DNA from: Arcicella rosea | GTDB lineage: Bacteria > Bacteroidota > Bacteroidia > Cytophagales > Spirosomataceae | DNA: 64,000 bases | Direction: 5' to 3' | Assembly (NCBI RefSeq): GCF_040543805.1 | Contig: NZ_JBEUMS010000010.1 | Location: 1 to 64,000 of the forward strand | In this document: one piece after another, positions 20,959 to 29,532 of the stretch | Layout: each line of letters starts with the position of its first letter | How positions within the stretch are numbered: position 1 is the stretch's first letter | Translations under genes and position numbers: made by a program | Notes under the pieces: model-generated | Told to the model about the DNA's origin: nothing | The model's input: the letters and a program-made list of their open reading frames with translations, nothing else | Databases searched by the model: none

Positions 20959-21001
20959 GATAAAATCTTTCTGGAATAACATTTTACTTCGTTTCCAGTA
21001 C

Positions 21002-22072
21002 TCATTTTATCGAAAATTGATAGATTGTTATTGAGTTGAAAGTCTCATCGGGTCTTAATACTGTACTTGGAAAAGCAGGCTGATTGGGAGCATCTGGAAA
21101 ATGTTGGGTTTCAACACAAAATGCAGAACGATAAATATAAGGCTCTCCTTTTTTACCAATAATACTTCCATCAAGATGATTGGCTGTATAAAATTGCATT
21201 CCGGGTTCAGTTGTAAATACTTCCATCATTCGTCCACTAATAGGTTCGTAAATCGTAGCGGCTTGCTTAAGTTTTCCTTCATTATCTTGTTCTCTTATCA
21301 CAAAACAATGGTCGTAACCTTCTCCTAACACAATTTGTTCATCAGTTGTATCATTGATTCGCTCGCCAATGGTATGAAAATCCGTAAAATCAAAAGGAGT
21401 ATCTTTCACCCATCTCATTTCGCCAGTTGGTACGATATTGCTATCAACAGGTAAGAATTTATCCGCATATAATTTCACTTGGTGCGCCATAATGTCGCTT
21501 CCGCCACTTAAATTAAAGTATGAATGATTCGTGATATTCAGCACGGTAGCCTTGTTGGTTTTACCTTTATATTTAATCTTTAATTCATTGTCATTCGTCA
21601 AAGTAAAAGTAACTTCCAACGAAAGTTCTCCGGGAAATCCTTCATCTCCATCTGGTGAAACGTGCGAAAAAGATAATGAAGTTTCTTCTCCTTCAACCAT
21701 TTCAATCATTTCCCAAATTGCCTTGTCAAACCCAATTAAACCTCCATGAAGTGTGTTTGGTCCATTATTTTTAGCTAAAGTAAAGGTTTCTCCATCTAAT
21801 GAAAAGGAAGCATTTCCAATTCTATTTCCATAGCGACCAATGGTTGCGCCAAAATAAGGAACACCTTTCAAATAGCCTTCTAATGTATTACAACCATGTG
21901 TAATTTCATCAGAAAGCCCATTTTTGTCAGGTGTGAAAATGGAAACAATCGTTGCTCCAAAGTCTGTTATTTTTACAATAATACCGTTGGCGTTTTTCAA
22001 GGTATATAAAGATGTTTTTCGCCCATCTGGCATTTGTCCAAAATGTTCTACTTCTATTGCTGATTGTTTCAT
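21002..22072 (-). CDS. galM: Aldose 1-epimerase (mutarotase)
   Basis: Interconverts alpha and beta anomers of aldoses so that released sugars can enter catabolism. The beta-sandwich GalM motifs are present: GNRIGNASFSLDG, NTLHGG, NITNHSYFNLSGG with the catalytic His, GYDHCFV, and ETQHFPDAPNQP with the catalytic Glu. There is no signal peptide, so it is cytoplasmic. 356 aa is normal. It lies 53 bases downstream of the aldo-keto reductase on the same strand and is probably co-transcribed. In this locus it would handle xylose or arabinose; the family also acts on glucose and galactose. Confidence 0.93.
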   Translation of the reverse strand: MKQSAIEVEHFGQMPDGRKTSLYTLKNANGIIVKITDFGATIVSIFTPDKNGLSDEITHGCNTLEGYLKGVPYFGATIGRYGNRIGNASFSLDGETFTLAKNNGPNTLHGGLIGFDKAIWEMIEMVEGEETSLSFSHVSPDGDEGFPGELSLEVTFTLTNDNELKIKYKGKTNKATVLNITNHSYFNLSGGSDIMAHQVKLYADKFLPVDSNIVPTGEMRWVKDTPFDFTDFHTIGERINDTTDEQIVLGEGYDHCFVIREQDNEGKLKQAATIYEPISGRMMEVFTTEPGMQFYTANHLDGSIIGKKGEPYIYRSAFCVETQHFPDAPNQPAFPSTVLRPDETFNSITIYQFSIK

Positions 22073-22125
22073 TTTCTGTTTCTTGTTAAAATTTAACCCT
22101 TTTGAGGTAATGTTCCGTAAAACTA

Positions 22126-23112
22126 TTATGCAAGAATCTTTTCTATTTCCGCTAATTCAGAATCATCAAAATGCTTATTATCAACGGCTTTCAAAGAATC
22201 TAATAATTGTTCTACTTTACTTGCGCCAATAAGTACTGTTGTTACTCTTGCGTCTTTCAACAACCATGCAATCGCCATTTGTGCCAAACTTTGACCTCTT
22301 CTTTCAGCAAGAATATTGAGTTCTTGAACTTTTGAAATGGTTTGTGTATCTACTTGGTCTTCTTGTAAAAAGCCTGTCGATTTTGCAGCACGAGAATTTT
22401 GAGGAATACCTTTCAAATATTTATTGGTTAATAAACCTTGTGCCAAAGGTGAGAAAGGAATACAACCCACACCACTTTCGCCCAAAACATCTAGTAATCC
22501 TTCTTCTGGGTCTCTTACAAGCATAGAGTATTTTGGTTGATGAATAAGACAAGGCGTTCCTAAACTTTTTAAAATACTTAAAGCTTCTTTCGTTTGGTCT
22601 GCATCATAATTTGAAATGCCCACATAAAGTGCTTTCCCTTGACGAACGAGTGAATCTAAAGCCCCCATAGTTTCTTCCATCGGAGTATTTGGGTCTGGTC
22701 TGTGCGAATAAAAAATGTCAACATAGTCCAAGCCCATTCTTTTGAGGCTTTGATTACAACTAGCAATCAAGTATTTACGTGAACCCCATTCTCCATAAGG
22801 ACCAGGCCACATATCATATCCAGCTTTTGAAGAAATAATCAGCTCGTCACGATATGGCATAAAATCTTTCTTCATCAACAGCCCAAAATTTTCTTCTGCT
22901 GAACCATAAGGAGGACCATAATTATTGGCAAGGTCGAAATGAGTAATACCTTTATCGAATGCTGTTCTAAGGATTGCTCTATAGTTTTCAAAAACATCAA
23001 CTCCACCGAAATTATGCCATAATCCTAATGAAATTTCAGGTAATTGAATGCCACTTTTGCCACATCTTCTGTAGGCAATTTGCTCGTAACGATTGTCTGC
23101 TGCTTTGTACAT
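22126..23112 (-). CDS. Aldo/keto reductase (L-glyceraldehyde-3-phosphate reductase type)
   Basis: NADPH-dependent carbonyl reductase of the YghZ/MgrA group. The (beta/alpha)8 barrel shows the catalytic set: Asp and Tyr in FDLANNYGPPYG, Lys in SSKAGYDMWPGPYG, and His in YSHRPDPNTPMEE. The C-terminal ATTVLIGASK-like cofactor segment appears as VTTVLIGASKVEQL. 328 aa is normal. Cytoplasmic. It precedes galM in a two-gene unit divergent from the lacI-type gene, so it probably reduces a sugar or sugar-derived aldehyde in the pathway; the physiological substrate is unknown. Confidence 0.9.
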   Translation of the reverse strand: MYKAADNRYEQIAYRRCGKSGIQLPEISLGLWHNFGGVDVFENYRAILRTAFDKGITHFDLANNYGPPYGSAEENFGLLMKKDFMPYRDELIISSKAGYDMWPGPYGEWGSRKYLIASCNQSLKRMGLDYVDIFYSHRPDPNTPMEETMGALDSLVRQGKALYVGISNYDADQTKEALSILKSLGTPCLIHQPKYSMLVRDPEEGLLDVLGESGVGCIPFSPLAQGLLTNKYLKGIPQNSRAAKSTGFLQEDQVDTQTISKVQELNILAERRGQSLAQMAIAWLLKDARVTTVLIGASKVEQLLDSLKAVDNKHFDDSELAEIEKILA

Positions 23113-23318
23113 TGATTGTTTAATTGTTTTATGGAATCAGTATTTGGCTGAGGTTCTTTAGTAGTTTTCTAAGAAATTTATGATACTTTTCTTTAAATTA
23201 GAAAATCCCTATTTTTGAATTTGAGCCAATACTTCTGAATTTTGAATGTATATTTATTAAAATTATATCATGCAAAATTCAAGGAAAAACGAATGCTTTA
23301 GTCAACTTGCCGATTGTT

Positions 23319-23344
23319 TATTTACGACAACGTTGTCGTAAATA
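23319..23344. promoter_or_regulatory. 26-bp perfect palindrome, probable LacI-family operator
   Basis: The half-site TATTTACGACAAC is followed directly by its exact reverse complement, giving a central CG step as in LacI/PurR operators. It lies 55 bases upstream of the LacI-type regulator and in the divergent region shared with the aldo-keto reductase, so auto-regulation and possibly control of AKR-galM are likely. Confidence 0.75.
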
Positions 23345-23352
23345 CTCGTTAA

Positions 23353-23384
23353 TTTTAGCAATTGTTTTACCAAATTTATACTTG
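23353..23384 (+). promoter_or_regulatory. Candidate promoter of the LacI-type gene
   Basis: TTTT (23353-23356) and TATACTTG (23377-23384, one mismatch to TAnnTTTG) are 20 bases apart, a Bacteroidota-type arrangement. The palindrome sits just upstream. Confidence 0.4.
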
Positions 23385-23399
23385 CATTAACCCACAAAA

Positions 23400-24404
23400 A
23401 TGAATCTTAAAATACTTGCCAAAGAACTCAATCTGTCTTTTTCAACAGTATCCAAAGCTTTAAGAGATAGCCATGAAATTAGCCCAGCTACCAAACAAAG
23501 AGTACTGGAAAAAGCTAAAGAATTGAATTATCAGGTAAATCCATTAGCAAGTAATTTTCGAAAGCAAAAAAGTAAAACTATTGCTGTAATTATTCCCGAA
23601 GTTGTCAACGATTTTTTTGGACCAGTAATCAATGGTATCGAATCTATCGCTCAAGAAAAAGGCTATCATGTTTTAATTTATTTGACTCATGACAGCATGC
23701 AAAAGGAATTAGAGATTAGTAAGTTATTACAAAACGGGCGAGTTGATGGCATTATGATTTCATTAGCAAGTCAGACATCCAATACTGACCATCTAAATAT
23801 TTTAAAAGAAAAAGAAATTCCCCTCGTTTTTTTTGATAGAATAGCTAGCCAAGTAGGCACTCCTGTAGTGATTACTGATGATTATCATTGTGGATTTATC
23901 GCAACCGAACACCTCATTACCAATGGATGTAAGCGCATCGCATTCCTGACAATTTCGGAAAACCTTTCTATCAGTAATGATAGAAAAAATGGCTATCTGG
24001 ATGCCTTGAAAGCGAATAATATCAAGCATGACCAATCCTTAATCCGCTTTTGTAATGAAGATGACATAAGTAACAAAGACAATATAAAAAGTTTATTCAG
24101 CAGTAATGTTCAACCTGATGGTATTTTTGCTTCTGTTGAAAAATTGGCAGTAGCCACCTATCAAATATGCGAAGAATTAGCCTTAAATATTCCCAAAGAT
24201 GTTAAAGTAATCACTTTTTCTAATTCGTACATGGCAGCTTTATTAAATCCACCACTTAGCACGATTACTCATCCAGCTTTTGAAATGGGAAGAGAATCAG
24301 CTACTATTCTATTTAAATTAATTGAGAAAAAAGGACTCAACCGTATCCCTGAAAAAACAGTATTGAAATCCAATTTAATCATTAGAGCTTCGTCTGTCAG
24401 ATAG
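23400..24404 (+). CDS. LacI-family transcriptional regulator
   Basis: Sugar-responsive DNA-binding repressor. The N-terminal HTH (about 3-22: ILAKELNLSFSTVSKALRDS) and hinge are followed by a periplasmic-binding-protein-like effector domain (about 60-334) with KTIAVIIPEVVNDFF, DGIMISL, TNGCKRIAFLT and the late STITHPAFEMGRESATIL segment. 334 aa is typical. The ATG at 23400 fits the HTH exactly. It is transcribed away from AKR-galM behind the 26-bp palindrome. The effector sugar is unknown. Confidence 0.93.
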   Translation: MNLKILAKELNLSFSTVSKALRDSHEISPATKQRVLEKAKELNYQVNPLASNFRKQKSKTIAVIIPEVVNDFFGPVINGIESIAQEKGYHVLIYLTHDSMQKELEISKLLQNGRVDGIMISLASQTSNTDHLNILKEKEIPLVFFDRIASQVGTPVVITDDYHCGFIATEHLITNGCKRIAFLTISENLSISNDRKNGYLDALKANNIKHDQSLIRFCNEDDISNKDNIKSLFSSNVQPDGIFASVEKLAVATYQICEELALNIPKDVKVITFSNSYMAALLNPPLSTITHPAFEMGRESATILFKLIEKKGLNRIPEKTVLKSNLIIRASSVR

Positions 24405-24673
24405 TTCACAATTAGCTTTAACGTTTCTTGTCTGGGAATTTGTAATCCAATTACGGATAGAATATAGAAGCTGTGACCTTAATTTAAAAATCCAACTAGA
24501 TGAACGTGTTGACCTGAGGTATTAAAGTGCAATTATCGTTTATATGTCAAGTAAAATCAGTAGCATCTTCCGTAGTTTTTATCGGTGTAATTGTCAGTTT
24601 TATCGTAATAAATCATGATAATTTTACGATGTGCTTTTTAAAAAGATATATTTTAAACTAATAATTACAAGCC

Positions 24674-24874
24674 ATGGAATTAACGAACGACCCTAAAAAT
24701 TCAAATTCTCCCGAAGAGAAAAAGTTCTCTGATGCTGAAAAAAAAGAGAATGTGAGCTCTTTAAACAACTCTCAGGAAAAGTCTATTATAGTAGATGATG
24801 TAGAGCTGAATGAAGAGCAGTTGGATATTATATCGGGGGGAGGTGAAGGTGTGCTTATTAAGACAGGAGGATGA
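24674..24874 (+). CDS. Short GG-leader peptide, orphan RiPP precursor candidate
   Basis: A 66-aa charged, Lys/Glu/Ser/Asn-rich peptide whose leader end, DVELNEEQLDIISGG, matches the leader ends of the five NHLP precursors at 27.4-29.3 kb (for example DVELNEEQLELVAGG). Cleavage after GG (55-56) would free GEGVLIKTGG. Unlike those precursors it has no nitrile-hydratase-like helical region. No Cys is present. It is followed by its own terminator and sits 2.6 kb from the precursor array. It could be a real small precursor exported by the C39 transporter or a decayed copy. Confidence 0.65.
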   Translation: MELTNDPKNSNSPEEKKFSDAEKKENVSSLNNSQEKSIIVDDVELNEEQLDIISGGGEGVLIKTGG

Positions 24875-24901
24875 GATTTTGGTTTGAAATGATTTTGGGT
24901 T

Positions 24902-24934
24902 AAACGCATATGTTCTATGAATATATGCGTTTTT
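24902..24934 (+). terminator. Intrinsic terminator after the orphan precursor
   Basis: AAACGCATAT (24902-24911) pairs with ATATGCGTTT (24923-24932), followed by T residues, 27 bases after the stop codon. Confidence 0.75.
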
Positions 24935-24965
24935 AGATATTTGAGTAACCGAAATTTTTAAATCA

Positions 24966-26966
24966 ATGAAAAACTACTGTGCATATTTTTTATTCCTAAT
25001 AATTCTATTCATTGCAATAGAGGAGAAAGGGTATGGACAACAATCTGTGAAAATCAATAAAATCTCAAAATCTAAAGTAATAGCGGATAGTCTTTATGCT
25101 CTTGGTTCAAAGTATGATGAAATAGGAAACTCAAAAAAGGCTTTAGCCCTTTATGAAAATAGTTTGAACATTTATCAAAGCATTAAGGAGAATCAAAAAA
25201 TAGGAGACTGCTTCAATAGCATTGGGACAATATATTATTTTAGAGGTGATTATTTTAAAACTTTATTTTTTTTTAAAGAAAGTTTAGGATGGCAAATAAA
25301 AGCAAAAAATAAAAAAGGAATAGCAGATATTCTTAACAATATCGGAGTTATATATTACAGTCTTGGAAATTACCTCAAAGCAGTAGAATATTATAGACAG
25401 GCAATTGTTATTCAAGAAGAAATAGGCAATAGAAAAAATGTAGCAACCATTACCGAGAATATTGGAGCTATTTATTCTAAAGTAAAAGACTATACGAATG
25501 CTATGAGGTATATCAATAAAGCCTATGCTATCTTCAAAAGCATTAATGATAGAAAAGGCATTGCCAAAATGCTCATTGAAATAGGATATATTTCTATGGA
25601 AAAAGGGGATTTTGATAAAGCCTTCGAGGATTTTAATCAATCATTAAAAATTGCAGTTGAAGAAAAAGACAAACAGTTAGAATTAGAAGTACTATCAAAT
25701 TTAGGAGAGTTATTTTACAAACAATCAGATTTTCAAAAGGCTCAATATTATTACAATCTTTGTTTCCAATATGCCAAAGAAATTGATAATCTGCGATATA
25801 AAAGTGTGTCTCAGATTGCCATTGGTAATATATTCCATCAATTAAAGAAGGACAACAAAGCAATTGAAAAATGTAGCACTGGATTAAAATTGGCTGAAAA
25901 ATTGGGAGCAATTTCTGAAAAAAAAGATGCCTGTGAATGCTTGTATAAATCATATAAATCTTTAGAAAATAGTACGCTAGCGCTTCAATATTATGAAAAA
26001 TCAAATGCTTTTAAAGATAGTTTAAAGGCTGAAGAAGCTTCCAACAGGATGATGAATATGGAATTCCAAAAACAGCAATTGATGGATAGTATTGTGTATG
26101 TGAAGAAACAAAATATCATCGAACAAAAACATAAGGAAGAGATACAAAAAAAGGAAAAGCAAAGAAATATCATTATCGCTTCGCTATGTTTTACCCTTGT
26201 TGTTGCTGTTGGCTTATGGAGTAGCTTAAATTTTGTAAGAAAGTCAAAAAAGGCTTTAGGTATTGAAAAAAATCGTTCTGAAGCATTATTACTGAATATA
26301 CTTCCAGCAGAAATAGCAGAAGAATTAAAGCAAAAAGGGAGTGTGAATGCCCGAGACTTTAGTTTGGTCTCAATACTTTTTACAGATTTCAAATCCTTTA
26401 CACAAACGGCAGAAAAAATGACTCCTCATCTTTTGGTCGAAGAAATAAATGTATGTTTTAAAGCATTTGATTTGATTTCAGAAAAGTACAAAATTGAAAA
26501 AATAAAGACTATCGGAGATGCCTATATGGCAGCAGGAGGTATTCCACATCCTGATGAAAATTCATTAAAAAACATTGTGTTGGCTGGTTTAGACATGCAA
26601 GCCTTTGTAATTCAAAGAGCCATTGAAAATAAGCAGTATCAGAAGCCTTTCTTCGAGATGCGTCTGGGCATACACGTAGGACCAATCGTAGCGGGAATTG
26701 TTGGTGTTAAGAAATTTCAGTACGATGTTTGGGGTGATACTGTAAATACTGCCAGCAGAATAGAAAGCAACGGAATGGTAGGGAAAGTAAACATCAGCGA
26801 GTCGTTATATCACCTAATTAAGGATGAAGAATGTTTTACCTTTGAATATAGAGGAAATATAATAGCGAAAGGCAAGGGAGAAATTGCCATGTATTTTGTA
26901 GAAAGAAACGACTATACACTTGAGGATGCTAACAGTGTCTTAGTTACAGAAAATAATACATTTTAA
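24966..26966 (+). CDS. TPR-containing membrane adenylate cyclase (class III)
   Basis: Makes cyclic nucleotide, most likely cAMP. An N-terminal signal/anchor (about 1-24) is followed by periplasmic TPR repeats (about 35-345; FNSIGTIYYFRGDYFK type). A coiled coil, a membrane helix (about 400-420) and a cytoplasmic cyclase domain (about 450-650) follow. Metal-binding aspartates are Asp474 in LFTDFKSFT and Asp518 in KTIGDAYMAAGG; the transition-state segment is DTVNTASRIES. The Lys in EKIKTIGD and the Asp in QYDVWGD indicate ATP over GTP. 666 aa fits the Bacteroidota TPR-cyclase group. It sits between the orphan precursor and the RiPP array; whether it belongs functionally is unknown. Confidence 0.9.
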   Translation: MKNYCAYFLFLIILFIAIEEKGYGQQSVKINKISKSKVIADSLYALGSKYDEIGNSKKALALYENSLNIYQSIKENQKIGDCFNSIGTIYYFRGDYFKTLFFFKESLGWQIKAKNKKGIADILNNIGVIYYSLGNYLKAVEYYRQAIVIQEEIGNRKNVATITENIGAIYSKVKDYTNAMRYINKAYAIFKSINDRKGIAKMLIEIGYISMEKGDFDKAFEDFNQSLKIAVEEKDKQLELEVLSNLGELFYKQSDFQKAQYYYNLCFQYAKEIDNLRYKSVSQIAIGNIFHQLKKDNKAIEKCSTGLKLAEKLGAISEKKDACECLYKSYKSLENSTLALQYYEKSNAFKDSLKAEEASNRMMNMEFQKQQLMDSIVYVKKQNIIEQKHKEEIQKKEKQRNIIIASLCFTLVVAVGLWSSLNFVRKSKKALGIEKNRSEALLLNILPAEIAEELKQKGSVNARDFSLVSILFTDFKSFTQTAEKMTPHLLVEEINVCFKAFDLISEKYKIEKIKTIGDAYMAAGGIPHPDENSLKNIVLAGLDMQAFVIQRAIENKQYQKPFFEMRLGIHVGPIVAGIVGVKKFQYDVWGDTVNTASRIESNGMVGKVNISESLYHLIKDEECFTFEYRGNIIAKGKGEIAMYFVERNDYTLEDANSVLVTENNTF

Positions 26967-27431
26967 CACTAAAAATCTTTGACAGGCTTAGTAAAGATTG
27001 TCTCATGAAGTTTGAAAAATACTTAGTGGGATACGCTATAAATACCGCTTCATTTTGAGCAGAATTTTGGCTTCATATAAATCTAATTTATATTTTATTT
27101 GACAGATACCTTCATCATCGAAGGTATCTGTTTTTGTTTATTATCCATTGTCTTTTTTGACGGAATATTTGGCAATTTCATCAAGAAAATCTGCTCTACT
27201 TTTACCATATAAAAAAACAAAACATAAGTTATTTATACAAAATTAGTAAGCTATCCAAATAGAGTTATTTCTTATATAACTCTAACAATCAATTGATTAT
27301 CACATAAAATTCGTTTTTAATAATTAATAAATCAAGATATAAAACAAAAAATGAATTGGCTGTTTTGTAGGTTTTTTTGGCAAATTTATCAGTAAATACT
27401 CTCCTAATTTTACATCATACTAATAAGCGAT
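26967..27431. other. Intergenic region upstream of the precursor array
   Basis: It holds the terminator at 27102-27135 and then about 295 very AT-rich bases that must contain the promoter of the precursor operon. I found TAATTTTA near 27404 but no well-spaced TTTG partner. No small gene was recognised. Confidence 0.5.
27102..27135 (+). terminator. Intrinsic terminator after the adenylate cyclase
   Basis: ACAGATACCTTC (27102-27113) pairs perfectly with GAAGGTATCTGT (27120-27131), followed by a T-tract. Confidence 0.85.
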
Positions 27432-27764
27432 ATGGAACAGAAAAAGCAAGAAATCATACAAGCTGTTATTTCTAAATCTTGGGAAGATTCAACTTTTAGA
27501 AAAGAATTAATAGCCAATCCTGTATCAGCAATTGAGAAACTAACGGGTGTGAAAATTGTAATCCCAGAAGGAAAAACATTGGTAATTTCAGATCAAACAG
27601 ACAAGTCTAAAATCTACCTTAATATACCATCCGAACCTGAAATTGAGAACATGGAACTTACCGAAGAACAGCTTGAATCAATTGCAGGAGGTGGACAACC
27701 AATTTGGGAGAGTTTGATTAAGAATTTATTTGCAGGGATAACTGAACACATTAAAATTCAATAA
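27432..27764 (+). CDS. NHLP-leader RiPP precursor 1
   Basis: Precursor peptide with a nitrile-hydratase-alpha-like (NHLP/proteusin) leader of about 88 residues. Landmarks are SWEDSTFRKELIANP, the EGKTLVISDQTD strand, YLNIPSEP and the ELTEEQLESIAGG cleavage motif. The core after GG88 has 22 residues, begins QPIWESLIKNLF, has one Ser, one Thr and no Cys, and looks amphipathic. It heads a run of five paralogues with only 3 bases to the next gene. Without Cys, classical lanthionine formation inside this core is impossible. The leader should be removed by the C39 peptidase transporter at 41618. Confidence 0.92.
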   Translation: MEQKKQEIIQAVISKSWEDSTFRKELIANPVSAIEKLTGVKIVIPEGKTLVISDQTDKSKIYLNIPSEPEIENMELTEEQLESIAGGGQPIWESLIKNLFAGITEHIKIQ

Positions 27765-27767
27765 ATC

Positions 27768-28094
27768 ATGGAATTCACACAAGAGCAAAAACTGTACGCA
27801 GAAATTGTACAGAAAGCATGGGAAAGTCCTGAATTCAAAAATGAATTGATGACCAATCCTTTAGGAGCCATTGAAAATCATTTAGGTCAGAAAATTAATC
27901 TACCCGCAGGGAAAAAGTTAGTCGTTCGAGACCAAACTGACGAAGCTACAGTTTATATCAACATTCCTGCTAAACCAAACCTAGAAGATGTAGAATTAGA
28001 TGAAGAGCAATTAGAAGCCGTGGCAGGAGGAAAAGATGAGAATGGATTAACCAATTTAATTCATTTTATTTTCAACCCTAAATATTTCTCATAG
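27768..28094 (+). CDS. NHLP-leader RiPP precursor 2
   Basis: Second paralogue. The leader is close to that of precursor 3 (MEFTQEQK, YAEIVQKAWESPEFKNEL, VVRDQTD, VYINIPA) and ends DVELDEEQLEAVAGG at 88. The 20-residue core KDENGLTNLIHFIFNPKYFS has one Thr and one Ser, no Cys, and a hydrophobic centre. The start is 3 bases after the preceding stop, showing co-transcription. Expected route: leader-guided tailoring, then GG cleavage and export. Confidence 0.92.
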   Translation: MEFTQEQKLYAEIVQKAWESPEFKNELMTNPLGAIENHLGQKINLPAGKKLVVRDQTDEATVYINIPAKPNLEDVELDEEQLEAVAGGKDENGLTNLIHFIFNPKYFS

Positions 28095-28130
28095 AAAACG
28101 ATACTTAAAACAAATAAACACACAACAACT

Positions 28131-28499
28131 ATGGAATTCACACAAGAACAAAAAACGTACGCTGAAATCGTGCAAAAAGCATGGGAAAGCCCTGAATTCA
28201 AAAATGAATTGGTGGCAAACCCAGTAGCAACTATTGAGAAATTAACGGGTAATAAATTGAATCTACCAACAGGTAAAACCTTGGTAGTGAGAGATCAAAC
28301 TGATGATTCTACAGTTTATATCAATATCCCAGCCCAACCAAAAAATACTGCTGATGTGGAGCTGAATGAGGAACAATTGGAACTTGTGGCTGGAGGAGTT
28401 TGGGAAGGAATAGATGGTGGTGGATGCACAACAGGAGGTCCTTTTAGCAATCCAATTGAAGAAATTCTAAAACCTCTCACTACGTTTCCAACTCGTTAA
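28131..28499 (+). CDS. NHLP-leader RiPP precursor 3 (Cys/Thr core)
   Basis: Third paralogue with leader to GG89 (ELNEEQLELVAGG). The 33-residue core is the longest and the most lanthipeptide-like: it starts VWEGIDGGGCTTGGPFSNP and ends LKPLTTFPTR, with one Cys, five Thr and one Ser. It is one of only two cores with Cys. Glycine-rich spacing around the CTT segment and proline-flanked Thr residues make it the best substrate candidate for the dehydratase at 31649. Confidence 0.92.
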   Translation: MEFTQEQKTYAEIVQKAWESPEFKNELVANPVATIEKLTGNKLNLPTGKTLVVRDQTDDSTVYINIPAQPKNTADVELNEEQLELVAGGVWEGIDGGGCTTGGPFSNPIEEILKPLTTFPTR

Positions 28500-28552
28500 C
28501 ACATAGTATTTCTCTTAAAATTTTAAATTAATAACAATTAAATATTAAAATC

Positions 28553-28894
28553 ATGGACATTACACAAGGACAAAAAGTGTACGGTGAAATCGTACAAAAA
28601 GCATGGGAAGACTCTCAATTTAAAAATGATTTGATCGCTAATCCCATTGAAACGATTGAAAAGTTTACAGGGAATAAAGTCAATTTGCCTAAAGGACAGA
28701 CTTTGGTTGTAAAAGACCAAACAGATGAATCATTAGTGTATATAAATATTCCAAGAAAAGTTAGTATCGATGAAATGGAATTAACTGATGAACAGTTGGA
28801 AATGGTTGCGGGAGGTACTGATGTTCTTTTTTGGGGTGGCGTTGGGATAGGTTGTGCGGTCGCTGCTGCATTCATAGCTGGGCGTGAAAAATAA
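28553..28894 (+). CDS. NHLP-leader RiPP precursor 4 (hydrophobic glycine-rich core)
   Basis: Fourth paralogue, leader ending ELTDEQLEMVAGG at 88. The 25-residue core begins TDVLFWGGVGIGCAVAAAF and ends in the charged AGREK. Its GxxxG-like pattern and hydrophobicity recall membrane-inserting two-peptide bacteriocins; it has one Cys and one Thr. It shares the TD start and the hydrophobic style with core 5, so the two may act as a pair. That is inference from appearance only. Confidence 0.92.
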   Translation: MDITQGQKVYGEIVQKAWEDSQFKNDLIANPIETIEKFTGNKVNLPKGQTLVVKDQTDESLVYINIPRKVSIDEMELTDEQLEMVAGGTDVLFWGGVGIGCAVAAAFIAGREK

Positions 28895-28923
28895 TAATAA
28901 TAAACTTTTAAACCTTTACAATT

Positions 28924-29271
28924 ATGATAACTCAAGAACAACAAAAACAAGGTGCAGAATTATTGAAAACTCTTGCACAGAAAGCATGGGAAAGTTCGGC
29001 TTTTAAAGAGCAACTAATAGAAAACCCTATCTCTACAATTGAATCAGTTACTGGGCAGAAGATGCAATCAGATATCAAGATTATAGTAGAGGATCAAACG
29101 GATACTTCAAAAATATATTTGAACATTCCAAGAAAAATTGAGATTGACGAATTAGAATTAACCGATGAGCAGTTGGAAACGGTTGCAGGTGGTACTGATT
29201 TAATTACAGGTATAGCACTTGGCGTTATACTTGTTGCCGGAGCTTATTATGCTGGTAAAGGTTCTCATTGA
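28924..29271 (+). CDS. NHLP-leader RiPP precursor 5 (hydrophobic core)
   Basis: Fifth paralogue. The leader is slightly altered at the N-terminus (MITQEQQKQGAELLKTLAQKAWESSAFKEQL region) and in the middle (MQSDIKIIVEDQTD), and ends ELTDEQLETVAGG at 90. The 25-residue core begins TDLITGIALGVILVAGAYY and ends KGSH: hydrophobic, glycine-spaced, two Thr, one Ser, no Cys. It is the last of the array; a large hairpin follows. Confidence 0.92.
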   Translation: MITQEQQKQGAELLKTLAQKAWESSAFKEQLIENPISTIESVTGQKMQSDIKIIVEDQTDTSKIYLNIPRKIEIDELELTDEQLETVAGGTDLITGIALGVILVAGAYYAGKGSH

Positions 29272-29294
29272 TTTTACTTGATGCTTTTTGATTG

Positions 29295-29340
29295 CCACGA
29301 ATGCACTAATATTTGACGATAATTATTAGTGTATTTGTGG
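29295..29340 (+). repeat. Hairpin after the precursor array
   Basis: CCACGAATGCACTAATA (from 29295) pairs with TATTAGTGTATTTGTGG (29324-29340), a 17-bp stem with two G-U pairs. Elements of this CACGAAT/ATTCGTG type are scattered in many Bacteroidota genomes. It may act as a terminator or 3'-end stabiliser, but it has no T-tract. Confidence 0.55.
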
Positions 29341-29532
29341 AAAAAATTGAAGACCAAGTAAAATCATAAGTAACTGGATAGTGCAATTTAAGACATCCTA
29401 ATTCAAGAAAACTTTGCCCTCTTTTGTTGCTCAAAGGTATTTATGAAGCATCCGTTCTAAATCACTAGAAAAATAATATCGTTATGTTGGCGGTAAGCAT
29501 AAAAATACTAACAAAATAAAAATATTAACAAA

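Noticed and set aside
28538..28720. Minus-strand frames across the precursor array (28538-28720 and 28615-28950)
   Set aside because: They mirror the NHLP precursors; the plus-strand proteins are clearly the conserved ones.
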